From the NCBI GenBank assembly GCA_963710135.1, contig CAVPYY010000006.1, positions 496,001 through 560,000 of the forward strand: a stretch of DNA of 64,000 nucleotides, in the 5' to 3' direction. This stretch comes from SG8-30 sp963710135. GTDB lineage: Bacteria; Pseudomonadota; Gammaproteobacteria; Steroidobacterales; Steroidobacteraceae. The translations under genes and the position numbers were made by a program. Under the pieces are notes generated by a model. That model searched no databases. It was not told where the DNA came from and saw nothing but the letters and a program-made list of their open reading frames with translations. Positions within the stretch are counted from its first letter, which is position 1. Every line of letters starts with the position of its first letter. Below, one piece after another: positions 9,107-18,580 of this stretch.

Positions 9107-10201
9107 ATGCCACGCATTGACGCCTTTCTGAAGCTCGGTCTAGCCCAGGGGTGCTCGGACGTGCACCTCGCGGTGGGCGTGCCGCCGATGCTGCGCATCA
9201 ATGGCGACCTCGTGCCCATCCGTTTCCGCGACCTCGGCGGTCCGGAGCTCGAGACCTACATCAACGAAATCCTGACCCGCAACCACCAGGACCGCTTTCG
9301 CTCGGGCGAAGACCTCGACTTTTCCTACGTCTCCGAGGAAGGCGGCCGGTTTCGCGTCAACGTGTTCCGCAAGGAATCGGGAGTCGGCGCGGTGTTCCGC
9401 TCCATTCCCAGCGAGCTGCCTTCGCTCGAGAAGCTGGGCCTGCCGCCGATCGTGACCCGGCTCTGCGATTACCACCAGGGCATGGTGCTGGTCACCGGCT
9501 CGACGGGCACCGGCAAGTCGACCACCCTGGCCGCGATGATCGACCTGCTCAACACCACCCGCAGCCTGAATATCGTCAGCCTCGAGGACCCGATCGAGTT
9601 CGTTCACCGCAGCAAGCAGAGCCAGGTGATCCAGCGCGAGCTGGGCACTCACCTGCCGAGCTTCGCGGAGGGTGTCCGCGCCGCCATGCGCGAGGATCCC
9701 GACGTCATCCTGGTCGGCGAGCTGCGCGATGCCGAGACCATCTCCATGGCGATGACCGCGGCCGAGACCGGCCACCTGGTGCTCGGCACGCTGCACACCA
9801 CCAGTGCCGTCAAGTCGATCGACCGCATCATCGACGCGCTGCCCATCGAGGAGCGCGAGCAGACCAAGAGCTTCCTGTCGCAGAGCCTCATCGCGGTGGT
9901 GACGCAGGTGCTGGTCAAGCGCCCGGACGGTCGCGGGCGCAAGGCGGTTTGCGAAGTCCTGTCCATGACCCGGGCGATCGCCAAGCTGATCCAGACCGAC
10001 CAGACCCACCAGATTCCGGCGCAGCTGCAGACCGGCAAGGACCAGGGCATGCAGCTGCTGGACCAGGCGCTGCTCGCGGCGGTGCAGGCCAAGGAGATCG
10101 ACCCGGACGACGCCTACATGCAGGCCAACGACAAGAAGCTGCTGGCCAAGTTCGTGGTGGACCGCAGCCTGGTCCCGCAGTTCGACATGGCACCGGGCTG
10201 A
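9107..10201 (+). CDS. pilT: type IV pilus retraction ATPase PilT
   Basis: Hexameric cytoplasmic ATPase that depolymerises the pilus and powers twitching. At 364 aa it lacks the N-terminal N1 domain of assembly ATPases such as PilB. Walker A GSTGTGKSTT is near residue 131, Walker B VILVGELRD near 200 and the His box TLHT near 229. AIAKLIQT near residue 290 corresponds to the PilT AIRNLIRE signature, which distinguishes it from PilU. The start codon follows the kinase stop by 15 bp, without an obvious strong ribosome site. Here pilT and pilU lie downstream of a kinase and not beside yggS/proC as in Pseudomonas. Confidence 0.93.
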   Translation: MPRIDAFLKLGLAQGCSDVHLAVGVPPMLRINGDLVPIRFRDLGGPELETYINEILTRNHQDRFRSGEDLDFSYVSEEGGRFRVNVFRKESGVGAVFRSIPSELPSLEKLGLPPIVTRLCDYHQGMVLVTGSTGTGKSTTLAAMIDLLNTTRSLNIVSLEDPIEFVHRSKQSQVIQRELGTHLPSFAEGVRAAMREDPDVILVGELRDAETISMAMTAAETGHLVLGTLHTTSAVKSIDRIIDALPIEEREQTKSFLSQSLIAVVTQVLVKRPDGRGRKAVCEVLSMTRAIAKLIQTDQTHQIPAQLQTGKDQGMQLLDQALLAAVQAKEIDPDDAYMQANDKKLLAKFVVDRSLVPQFDMAPG

Positions 10202-10210
10202 GGTCGCGCC

Positions 10211-11272
10211 GTGCCACGCATCGACGAGTACCTCGAGGAGATCCTCAAGCGCGACGGCTCGGACCTGCATTTCATGGCGGGCGACCCGGCGCGGATCCGC
10301 CGTTTCGGGCAATTGTCGCCGCTGCGGCCCGAGCGCCTGGGCGCGGACATGGTCCGCGAGACGCTCTACGAGATCATGCCGCGACAGGCAATCGAGCGCT
10401 TCGAGGACCGCGAGGGCGCGGACTTCGCCTACAGCATGAGCGGGCAGGCGCGCTTCCGCTGCAACGTGATGCGCCACCTGAACGGCATGGGCGCGGTGTT
10501 TCGCGCCATCCCTTCCAAGGCCAAGACCCTCGACCAGCTCAACATGCCGGATGCGGTGCGCAACCTCTGCAAGGTCAACAACGGCCTGATCCTGGTCACC
10601 GGCAAGACCGGATCGGGCAAGTCGACGACGCTCGCCGCGATGATCGACGACATCAACATCAAGCTGAAGGGCCACATCCTCACCATCGAGGATCCGATCG
10701 AGTTCATGCATCCGCGCAAGAACTGCCTGATCAGCCAGCGCGAGATCGGCTCGCACGCCAAGTCCTTCGCCGGCGCGCTGATCTCCGCGTTGCGCGAGGA
10801 CCCCGACGTCATCCTGGTCGGCGAGCTGCGCGACTACGAGACCATGAGCACCGCGATCACCGCGGCGGAGATGGGCATTCTGGTGATGGCCACCTTGCAC
10901 ACCAACGGTTCCGCCGCGGCGGTCGACCGGATGGTCAACACCTTTCCCGCGGACAAGCAGTCGCACGTGCGCACCATGCTGTCGACCTCGCTGCGCGGCG
11001 TCATCTCGCAGCAGCTGATCATGAACAAGGCAGGCGATGGCCGCGCCTGTGCGCTGGAAATCCTGGTGAACACGCCCGCTGTCGCCAACCTGATCCGGCA
11101 GGGCAAGATCGACCAGCTGGAAAACGCCATGCAGTCCGGCGCGGCGACCGGCATGCGCACCATGGATTCGGCCATCCAGCAGCTGCTGGACGCCGGTGCC
11201 ATAAGCGGCCGGGCAGCCTACGAAAAGGCCATCAACAAGGCCCGCTTCGAGCCCCTCAAGGACGTGGGCTGA
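10211..11272 (+). CDS. pilU: PilT-like retraction ATPase PilU
   Basis: PilT paralogue, 353 aa, which in the known systems works with PilT to give high-force pilus retraction. GKTGSGKST lies near residue 131 and the Walker B segment VILVGELRD near 200. The PilT-specific AIRNLIRE block is replaced by PAVANLIRQ, and the C-terminal tail differs, both typical of PilU. The start is GTG, 9 bp after the pilT stop, so the two genes are almost certainly co-transcribed. Assignment as PilU and not a second PilT rests on pairing and C-terminal sequence. Confidence 0.9.
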   Translation: MPRIDEYLEEILKRDGSDLHFMAGDPARIRRFGQLSPLRPERLGADMVRETLYEIMPRQAIERFEDREGADFAYSMSGQARFRCNVMRHLNGMGAVFRAIPSKAKTLDQLNMPDAVRNLCKVNNGLILVTGKTGSGKSTTLAAMIDDINIKLKGHILTIEDPIEFMHPRKNCLISQREIGSHAKSFAGALISALREDPDVILVGELRDYETMSTAITAAEMGILVMATLHTNGSAAAVDRMVNTFPADKQSHVRTMLSTSLRGVISQQLIMNKAGDGRACALEILVNTPAVANLIRQGKIDQLENAMQSGAATGMRTMDSAIQQLLDAGAISGRAAYEKAINKARFEPLKDVG

Positions 11273-11309
11273 CCCTGGCACGGATTCGGCCCGGACTCGC
11301 CTGAGCCTC

Positions 11310-11315
11310 TATAAT
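11310..11315 (+). promoter_or_regulatory. -10 element for metG
   Basis: A perfect TATAAT lies 26 bp upstream of the metG ATG. The -35 region is poor (TTCGGC with a 19-bp gap), so the promoter may need an activator or be weak. Confidence 0.5.
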
Positions 11316-11341
11316 CGGCGGCTCGCCACCGGACCCAGCCC

Positions 11342-13340
11342 ATGCCCCGCAAAATCCTCGTCACCAGCGCCCTGCCCTACGCCAACGGGCCGACCCACCT
11401 CGGCCACGTCACCGAGACCGTGCAGACGGACATCTGGGTCCGCTTCCAGCGCCAGCGCGGGCATCAGTGCCTGTACGTCTGTGCCGACGACACCCACGGC
11501 ACGCCGGTGATGCTGCAGGCGCGCGCCGACGGCGTCACGCCGGAGCAGCTCATCGAGCGCATCGGCGCGGAACGCCGGCGCGATTTCGCCGGCTTCCTGA
11601 TCGGATTCGACAACTACTACACGACGCACTCGCCGGAGAACCGTCACTACACGGAACTCGTCTTCAAGGCGCTCGACGATGCCGGGCACATCGCCCGGCG
11701 CACCGTCCGCCAGGCCTACGACGAACAGGCCGGCATGTTCCTGCCGGACCGCTACGTCAAGGGAACCTGCCCGCGCTGCAATACCCCGGACCAGTACGGC
11801 GACAGCTGCGAATCCTGCGGCGCGACCTACTCGCCCGGCGACCTGAAGGATGCCGTATCGGTCATCTCCGGCAGCCGTCCGGTCGAGCGCGAGTCCGAGC
11901 ACCTGTTCTTCAAGCTCGGTGACTTCGAGGCCGATGCTGCGCGACTGGACCCGCTCCGGCGCCCTGCAGGACGCGGTCGCCAACAAGCTCGACGAGTGGT
12001 TCGCGGCCGGACTGCGGGACTGGGACGTGTCGCGCGACGCGCCGTACTTCGGGTTCGAGATACCGGGCGCGCCGGGCAAGTATTTCTACGTGTGGCTGGA
12101 CGCGCCGATTGGCTACATGGCGAGTTTCGCGGACCTGTGCCGGCGCACCGGTGCGGATTTCGACGAGTACTGGCGGCCCGGACACGACACCGAGCTGTTC
12201 CACTTCATCGGCAAGGACATCCTGTACTTCCATGCGCTGTTCTGGCCGGCGACCCTGCATGGCGCCGGGTTCAGGCGCCCGAGCGGCGTGTACGTGCACG
12301 GCTTCCTGACCATCAACGGCCAGAAGATGTCCAAGTCGCGCGGCACCTTCATCACCGCCCACCGCTACCTGGAACGGCTGCCCGGCGAGTACTTCCGCTA
12401 TTTCCTGGCGGCCAAGCTCGGCCCGGGCGTCGACGACATCGATCTCAGCCTGGAGGAGTTCACCAACCGCATCAATGCCGACATCGTCGGCAAGCTGGTC
12501 AACATCGCCAGCCGCTGCGCCGGATTCATCACGCGCGGCCACGACGGCCAGCTGGCGGCTGCCTTGCCGGATCCCGCCCTGTACCGGGAGTTCGTCGCCG
12601 CCGGCGCGACCATCGCCGAGCGCTACGAGGCTCGCGAGTACGCGGCGGCGGTACGCGAGATCATGGCGCTCGCCGATCGCGCCAATGGCTACATCGACCA
12701 GCACAAGCCGTGGCTGCTCGCCAAGGACCCGGCCCGCGCCGCCGAAGTGCAGGGCATCTGCACCCAGGGCCTGAACATGTTCCGGGTGCTGATGACCTAT
12801 CTGCAGCCGGTGCTGCCGGCGATGGCTGCCAACGCGGGTGCCTTCCTGCAGTCGCGGCTCGACACCTGGGACTGCGTCGAACAACCGCTCACCGGCACGC
12901 GCATCAATCCCTACGAGCCGCTCGCCACCCGGCTCGATCTGAAGCAGGTCAACGAACTGGTCCAGCCGGCCGCCCCCGCCGGGGCGGACGCCAACCCGGC
13001 CAAGGGCCCGGCCGAGATCGGCATCGACGACTTCACGCGCATCGACCTGCGGGTGGCGCGGGTAGCGGCCGCCGACACGGTGGAAGGCGCCGACAAGCTG
13101 CTGAAGCTGACGCTCGATCTGGGCGATGGCGCAACCCGCACTGTGTTCGCCGGTATTCGTGCCGCGTACGAGCCCGCCGCGCTGATCGACCGGCACGTCG
13201 TGGTGGTCGCCAACCTGAAACCGCGCAAGATGCGCTTCGGCGTGTCGGAAGGCATGGTGCTGGCCGCCGGTCCCGGCGGTGACCAGGTGTTCCTGGTCTC
13301 GCCGGACGCTGGCGTCACGGCCGGCATGCAGGTCAAGTAG
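11342..13340 (+). CDS. metG: methionyl-tRNA synthetase (one frameshift)
   Basis: Charges tRNA-Met with methionine. The first frame carries the class I HLGH motif (residues 19-22) and the zinc knuckle CPRC/CESC (about 143-160). It then loses homology near 11930, where the second frame picks up directly with MLRDWTRSGALQ and continues through KMSKS (about 12324) to a C-terminal EMAP/Trbp111-type tRNA-binding domain. Removing one base at about 11928-11934 (GAGGCCGATG read as GAGGCGATG) restores one protein of about 665 aa, close to the E. coli enzyme. Because the gene is essential and everything else is intact, I take this as a sequence error. Confidence 0.88.
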
Positions 13341-13358
13341 CCCACGCATCGTCGTGCA

Positions 13359-13940
13359 ATGACCGAGCCGCAACGCCTCGCCGACGCCATCGACGCGCTG
13401 TTGCCGCAGACGCAGTGCACCCGCTGCGGCTTCGACGGCTGCCGGCCCTATGCCGAGGCCGTGGCGCACGGCACCGCGCCGATCAACCGCTGCCCGCCGG
13501 GCGGCCAGCCGGTGCTGGACGCGCTGGCCGGCTTGCTGCGGCAGGCCGCCGGCGAGGTGGATCCGGATTGCGGAACCCCGCAGCCGCCGCGGGTCGCGCT
13601 GATCGAGGAGCCTGACTGCATCGGCTGCGCCAAGTGCATCGACGTCTGTCCGACCGATGCGATCGTCGGCGCCCGCAAGTGGATGCACAGCGTGATCGCG
13701 GCGGACTGCTCCGGCTGCGAGCTGTGCATCCCCGCCTGCCCGGTCGACTGCATCGTGATGGCGCCCGCGCCCGGTCTGCCCGAGCGGCTGCTCGATGCCC
13801 GGCAGATCGCGGAGCGAGCCGCCCGCTTCCGCTCCCTGTACGAGACGCGCCGTGCCCGGCTCGCGCGCGATGCCGGGCGTTGGCGGGCCCGGCTCGCGGC
13901 ACGACTTCAGTCGGCGCCCGGCGGCGAGGCCGGGCCGTGA
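13359..13940 (+). CDS. RnfB/RsxB-like ferredoxin
   Basis: 193-aa iron-sulfur protein. It has an RnfB-type N-terminal cluster motif (CTRCGFDGC with a further Cys in NRCPPGG) and two [4Fe-4S] ferredoxin motifs, CIGCAKCIDVCP and CSGCELCIPACP. It lacks the N-terminal membrane helix of full RnfB and no other Rnf subunit gene is nearby, so it is probably a stand-alone soluble electron carrier and not part of an Rnf complex encoded here. It sits between metG and nth; its stop overlaps the nth GTG by 4 bp. An Rnf-nth association is common, so electron supply to the nth cluster or an ancestral link is possible, but that is inference. Confidence 0.85.
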   Translation: MTEPQRLADAIDALLPQTQCTRCGFDGCRPYAEAVAHGTAPINRCPPGGQPVLDALAGLLRQAAGEVDPDCGTPQPPRVALIEEPDCIGCAKCIDVCPTDAIVGARKWMHSVIAADCSGCELCIPACPVDCIVMAPAPGLPERLLDARQIAERAARFRSLYETRRARLARDAGRWRARLAARLQSAPGGEAGP

Positions 13941-14626
13941 ATCCCGCCAAGCGCCACGAAATCTTCTCGCGCCTGCGGCAACAGAACCCGGCGCCGACCA
14001 CCGAGCTCGTATACGCCTCGCCCTTTGAACTGCTGGTCGCCGTGATCCTGTCGGCGCAGGCGACGGACCGCAGCGTCAACCAGGCGACGGCGAAGCTGTT
14101 TCCAGTGGCGAACACGCCGGCGGCCATCGCGGCGCTGGGTGCCGAAGGGTTGGCGCCCTATCTGCGGACCATCGGACTGTGGTCGGCCAAGGCGAAAAAC
14201 GTCGCGGCGACGGCAGCGCTGCTGCTGGAGCGCCACGGCGGCGAGGTGCCGGCCGATCGCGCCGCGCTGGAGTCGCTGCCGGGCGTCGGCCGCAAGACCG
14301 CCAACGTCGTGCTCAACACGGCCTTCGGCCAGCCGCTGATCGCCGTCGACACGCATATCTTCAGGGTCGCCAACCGCACCGGGCTGGCGCGCGGGGACAC
14401 CGTGCGCGAGGTGGAGGACCGGCTGTCGAAGTTCGTTGCCGAGGAGTTTCGCCAGAATGCGCACCACTGGCTGATTCTCCACGGGCGGTATGTCTGCAAG
14501 GCGCGCGCGCCGCTATGCGCGAAGTGCGTCATCGCCGACCTGTGCGAGTATCGCCACAAGGCCTTGCCGGACCCCGCCAGCTTGCCGCTGGCGCCAGGCC
14601 CCCGGCGCGCGCGCGGGAAGCGCTAG
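13937..14626 (+). CDS. nth: endonuclease III
   Basis: DNA glycosylase/AP lyase for oxidised pyrimidines in base excision repair. The helix-hairpin-helix LPGVGRKTANVV contains the catalytic Lys, and the catalytic Asp follows in IAVDTH. The C-terminal [4Fe-4S] ligands have the family spacing C-x6-C-x2-C-x5-C. The GTG start at 13937 overlaps the RnfB-like stop and gives 229 aa, slightly longer than E. coli Nth because of a basic C-terminal tail (RRARGKR). Confidence 0.95.
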   Translation: MNPAKRHEIFSRLRQQNPAPTTELVYASPFELLVAVILSAQATDRSVNQATAKLFPVANTPAAIAALGAEGLAPYLRTIGLWSAKAKNVAATAALLLERHGGEVPADRAALESLPGVGRKTANVVLNTAFGQPLIAVDTHIFRVANRTGLARGDTVREVEDRLSKFVAEEFRQNAHHWLILHGRYVCKARAPLCAKCVIADLCEYRHKALPDPASLPLAPGPRRARGKR

Positions 14627-14627
14627 C

Positions 14628-15059
14628 GTGCCCTTGTTCGCTTCCAGCAACCGGGACGAACTGCGCCGGGCATGGCTGGACGCCTGGCGCAAGCACCAGG
14701 CCGGAGCGCCGGTCGAGCCGCTGGAAGCGCAGCTGATCGACGTGATGCTGCAGCATCCCGAGTATCGCGCGACGCTCACGGCAGACGACGAGGCGCTCGT
14801 AGCTGACTGGACGCCCGAAACCGGACAAAGCAACCCATTCCTGCACATGGGACTGCATCTGGCCGTGCGGGAGGCTCTCGGCACCGACCGGCCGGCCGGC
14901 ATCCGCAAGATCTACCAGCAGCTGCTGGAACGGGGCATGGCCGAGCACGATGCGCAGCACGTGCTGCTGGAGTCGCTCGGCGAAACGCTATGGGAAGCGC
15001 AGCGCAGCGGCCGGCCGCCAGACGGCTCCGCCTGGCTCGCGCGCCTGCAGCGCGGCTAG
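14628..15059 (+). CDS. DUF1841 family protein
   Basis: Small conserved protein of unknown function, 143 aa, often next to nth in gammaproteobacteria. The recognisable core includes NPFLHMGLHLAVREAL and the C-terminal helix ending in LLESLGETLWEAQR. No membrane segment or signal is seen, so it is cytoplasmic. The GTG start lies 1 bp after the nth stop. Its end overlaps the convergent lpd gene by 4 bp. Confidence 0.82.
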   Translation: MPLFASSNRDELRRAWLDAWRKHQAGAPVEPLEAQLIDVMLQHPEYRATLTADDEALVADWTPETGQSNPFLHMGLHLAVREALGTDRPAGIRKIYQQLLERGMAEHDAQHVLLESLGETLWEAQRSGRPPDGSAWLARLQRG

Positions 15060-16954
15060 CGCTTCGGCATGTAGAGATCCGTCAGCGTGCCGTCGAACGC
15101 CTCGGCGGCGAACGCCACGGTTTCCGACAGCGTCGGGTGCGGGTGAATGGTGAGGCCGATGTCGGTGGCGTCCGCGCCCATCTCGATCGCCAGCCCGACC
15201 TCGGCGATCAGGTCGCCGGCATTGATTCCGACGATGCCGCCACCCAGCACGCGATGCGTCTCTGGGTCGAACAGCAGCTTGGTGAAGCCCTCCTCGCGAT
15301 TCAGCGCGAGCGAGCGGCCGCTGGCGACCCAGGGGAACAGCCCCTTGCCGATCTCGCGGCCCTCGGCGCGCGCCTCGGACTCGGTGAGGCCCACCCAGGC
15401 GACCTCCGGATCGGTATAGGCCACCGACGGGATCGCCCGGGTGTCGAACCAGCGCTTGTGCCCCGCGGCCACCTCGGCGGCGACCTTGCCTTCATGCGTG
15501 GCCTTGTGCGCCAGCATCGGCTGGCCGGCCATATCGCCGATGGCGAAGATGTGCGCGACGTTGGTGCGCATCTGGCGATCCACCGGGATGTAGCCGCGCG
15601 CGTCGACGTTGATGCCCGCCGCGTCGGCGCCGATCACCCTGCCGTTCGGGGTCCTGCCGACCGCCACCAGCACGCGATCGTAGAGCGCTGGCGCCGGCGC
15701 CGCCTTGCCTTCGAAGGTGACGCGCAGACCTTCGTCGAGTGATTCGATCGCGGTCACGCGCGTGCCGGTCATGACCGCTTCGTAGCGACCACGGATCCGC
15801 TTCTCGAGCGGACGCACGAGATCCGCGTCGCAACCCGGCATCAGGCCGGGCGTGAGCTCGACCACGCTCACCCTGGAGCCGAGCGCGTCGTAGACGCAGG
15901 CCATCTCGAGACCGATGATGCCGCCGCCGATCACCAGCATGCGGCCCGGCACGTCCTCCAGTTGCAGCGCGCCGGTCGAGTCGATGATGCGCGGGTCGCC
16001 CGGCAGCCCCGGCAACCGCACCGGCTCGGATCCCGCCGCGATGATGCATTGCTCGAAGCCGACCACGCTGATTGCGCCGTTGGGATCGCGCACCTCGAGA
16101 CGGTTGGCCCCGATGAAGCGGCCGACGCCCCGGACGACGCGGACCTTGCGCTGCTTGGCGAGAATCGTGAGCCCAGCGGTGAGCTTGCCGATGATGCTGT
16201 TCTTCCACTGCCGCAGGCGGGTCACGTCGATCTCGGGCTTGCCAAAGCGCAGCCCGTGGTCAGCCATCGACTCAACGTCCTCGATGACCCGCGCCGCGTG
16301 CAGCAGGGCCTTGGACGGAATGCAGCCGACGTTCAGGCAGACGCCGCCGAGCTGCGGCCAGCGATCCACCATCACCACGTCGAGGCCGAGATCGGCGGCG
16401 CGAAACGCCGCGGTATAGCCACCCGGACCTGCCCCCAGCACGAGCAGCTGAGCGTGCAGATCGGCTTCCGGCATGCCAGCCTGCACGGCAGGCGCGAGCG
16501 CCGGCATGAGCGCGGTGTCCCCTGGCGTGATGTCGGGCCGCGGCATGGACACGGTGTCGCCCGTTTCCGGGGCCGGCATCATCACCGTGTCGCTGCTGCC
16601 GACCGGGACCGGTTGCGCGGGAGCAGCGTCCTCGGCAACGCCTGCCGCCTGCTCCGCGGGCGGCGCCTGGTCCTGTGCGGCGAGCTGTTCCAGGCGTGCC
16701 GTATCCCCGGTCGGCCGGGCCGCCAAGGTCAGCAGCAGTGAGCCCTTGGATACGCGATCGCCCTTGGCAACGGCCACCTCTTCGATGATCCCCGACTGAG
16801 TCGCCGGGATGTCCATCGTCGCCTTGTCGGTCTCGAGCGTGGCCAGCGGGGTGTCGACCTCGATCCGGTCTCCCGGCTTGACCAGGACCTCGATGACCTC
16901 CACGTCCTTGAAGTCGCCCAGGTCCGGGACGCGCTCTTCGCGCAGCCAGATCAC
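15056..16954 (-). CDS. lpdA: dihydrolipoyl dehydrogenase with N-terminal lipoyl domain
   Basis: E3 of pyruvate dehydrogenase: reoxidises dihydrolipoamide with FAD and NAD. Residues 1-80 are a lipoyl domain with the lipoylated Lys at position 44 (ETDKATMD), then an Ala/Pro/Thr-rich linker to about 150. The flavoprotein follows, with an N-terminal dinucleotide fold and the redox pair in GGVCLNVGCIPSK. The C-terminal interface has the catalytic His region HPHPTLSE. The extra lipoyl domain is known in some beta- and gammaproteobacterial E3 proteins. The start overlaps the aceF stop by 4 bp, so this is the third gene of aceE-aceF-lpdA. Confidence 0.94.
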   Translation of the reverse strand: MIWLREERVPDLGDFKDVEVIEVLVKPGDRIEVDTPLATLETDKATMDIPATQSGIIEEVAVAKGDRVSKGSLLLTLAARPTGDTARLEQLAAQDQAPPAEQAAGVAEDAAPAQPVPVGSSDTVMMPAPETGDTVSMPRPDITPGDTALMPALAPAVQAGMPEADLHAQLLVLGAGPGGYTAAFRAADLGLDVVMVDRWPQLGGVCLNVGCIPSKALLHAARVIEDVESMADHGLRFGKPEIDVTRLRQWKNSIIGKLTAGLTILAKQRKVRVVRGVGRFIGANRLEVRDPNGAISVVGFEQCIIAAGSEPVRLPGLPGDPRIIDSTGALQLEDVPGRMLVIGGGIIGLEMACVYDALGSRVSVVELTPGLMPGCDADLVRPLEKRIRGRYEAVMTGTRVTAIESLDEGLRVTFEGKAAPAPALYDRVLVAVGRTPNGRVIGADAAGINVDARGYIPVDRQMRTNVAHIFAIGDMAGQPMLAHKATHEGKVAAEVAAGHKRWFDTRAIPSVAYTDPEVAWVGLTESEARAEGREIGKGLFPWVASGRSLALNREEGFTKLLFDPETHRVLGGGIVGINAGDLIAEVGLAIEMGADATDIGLTIHPHPTLSETVAFAAEAFDGTLTDLYMPKR

Positions 16955-18579
16955 GGAACGGCCTCGAGCAGCCGCTTCGGATCCGCCAGGGCTGCGCCCA
17001 GGGCGACGGTGAATCGCACCGCCTCGGCGCCATCGATCACGCGATGGTCATAGGACAGCGACAGCGGCAGGATGAGCCGCGGGACGAAAGTCTCCTCACG
17101 CCACACCGGTCGCCACGCGGACTTCGACACACCCAGGATGGCGACCTCCGGGGCGTTGATGATCGGGGTGAAAGCCGTGCCGCCGATTCCGCCCAGACTG
17201 GTGATGGTGAAGCAGCCACCCTGCATCTCCGCGGCGGCCAGCCGTCCCGCCCGCGCCCTCGCCGACAGCTCGCCCAGTTCGCGCGCCAGCTCGTAGATGT
17301 CCTTGCGGTTCGCGTCGCGGATCACCGGCACCACCAGTCCGTTGGGGGTATCGGCCGCGAACCCGATGTGCACGTACTGCTTGTAGACCAGATTGTTCCC
17401 GGCGCTGTCCAGGCTGGCGAGGAAACGCGGGAACTGCGACAGGACGCCCGCGCAGGCCCGCACGACGAAGGCCAGCGGCGTCACCTTGATGCCGAGTTCG
17501 GCGGCGCGTCCCTTGAGGCCGGCGCGGACCTGCTCGAGCTCGGTGATGTCCGCCTCGTCGTGCTGCGTGACATGCGGAATGTTCAGCCAGCTGGCGTGCA
17601 GTCGCGGCCCGGAGATGCGCTGGATACGAGTGAGTGGCTCGACCTTGACCGGTCCGAAAGCGGCAAAATCCACCTCGGGCACGGCCGGCAGGCCGCTACC
17701 GCCCGAGGGCTCAGCGCCGGACAGTCGCGCCTTGACGTAGGACTTGACGTCGTCGGCGGTGATGCGGCCCTTGCGCCCGGATCCCGACACACGAGAAAGA
17801 TCGACCCCCAGTTCCCGGGCAAACCGACGCACCGAGGGCGAGGCATGCGCGCGCGAGAACCCGGCCTCCTCGATCGGCGGCAGGCCGCGGCCCGGTGTCT
17901 CGATGCGTGCCGTCGCAACCGGCGCGGCGGGCGGCGCCGGCGCAGTACTGACGGCAGGTGCCGGCTCGGCGGCCGGGGCGCCGGGCTGCGCCCGTGCCGC
18001 GGCGGCGGCGAGGGTCACCACCGGATCCCCCGGGTTGACCCGCGCGCCCTTGGCGACATGGATCTTGGCGATGCGCCCGGCGCGCGTGGACGGCACGTCC
18101 ATGGTCGCCTTGTCGGTCTCGAGAGTGATCAGCGGCGAGTCCAGCTCGACCTCGTCGCCGACCTTGACCAGCACCTCGATGATCTCGACATCCTTGAAAT
18201 CGCCCAGCTCCGGCACCGACACCACGGCGTCGGCCGTCTGCGGCGCGGGCGCCGCCGCGGTGGCCGACGCGGTCTCAGCCCGGGCGGCAGGCGCCTCGCC
18301 GGATCCGGCTGAGGGCGGCGCAGCGGGCGCAGTCGCCTCCACGTACAGCAGATCGCTGCCGGTAGAGACGCGCGCGCCACGCTCGACGCACAGACGGGCG
18401 ACCCGTCCCGCCATCGTCGACGGCACGTCCATGGTCGCCTTGTCGGTCTCCAGCGTTACCAGCGGTGTATCGACCTCGATGCTGTCGCCGGGCTTGACCA
18501 GCACATCGATGACCTCGACGTCGGCAAAGTCGCCGAGATCCGGAACCTTGACGAGGATGGGATCGGCCACGGCGGTCAC
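16951..18579 (-). CDS. aceF: dihydrolipoamide acetyltransferase (PDH E2)
   Basis: Core of the pyruvate dehydrogenase complex; transfers acetyl from lipoamide to CoA. Domain order: lipoyl 1 (Lys47), Ala/Pro linker, lipoyl 2 (Lys157), linker, peripheral subunit-binding domain (about 245-283) and catalytic domain (about 310-542) with the active-site HRVIDG, His near residue 512. It lies 1 bp after the aceE stop and overlaps lpdA, a tight three-gene operon. Two lipoyl domains here and one on E3 give three per set, compared with three on E2 in E. coli. Confidence 0.95.
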   Translation of the reverse strand: MTAVADPILVKVPDLGDFADVEVIDVLVKPGDSIEVDTPLVTLETDKATMDVPSTMAGRVARLCVERGARVSTGSDLLYVEATAPAAPPSAGSGEAPAARAETASATAAAPAPQTADAVVSVPELGDFKDVEIIEVLVKVGDEVELDSPLITLETDKATMDVPSTRAGRIAKIHVAKGARVNPGDPVVTLAAAAARAQPGAPAAEPAPAVSTAPAPPAAPVATARIETPGRGLPPIEEAGFSRAHASPSVRRFARELGVDLSRVSGSGRKGRITADDVKSYVKARLSGAEPSGGSGLPAVPEVDFAAFGPVKVEPLTRIQRISGPRLHASWLNIPHVTQHDEADITELEQVRAGLKGRAAELGIKVTPLAFVVRACAGVLSQFPRFLASLDSAGNNLVYKQYVHIGFAADTPNGLVVPVIRDANRKDIYELARELGELSARARAGRLAAAEMQGGCFTITSLGGIGGTAFTPIINAPEVAILGVSKSAWRPVWREETFVPRLILPLSLSYDHRVIDGAEAVRFTVALGAALADPKRLLEAVP

Positions 18580-18580
18580 C

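Noticed and set aside
10211..11272. A type II secretion or PilB-type assembly ATPase
   Set aside because: No N-terminal N1 domain; length and C-terminus fit PilU, paired with PilT.
11910..13688. Long antisense open frame over metG
   Set aside because: Shadow frame with no recognisable domain; the sense frame has HLGH, KMSKS and the tRNA-binding domain.
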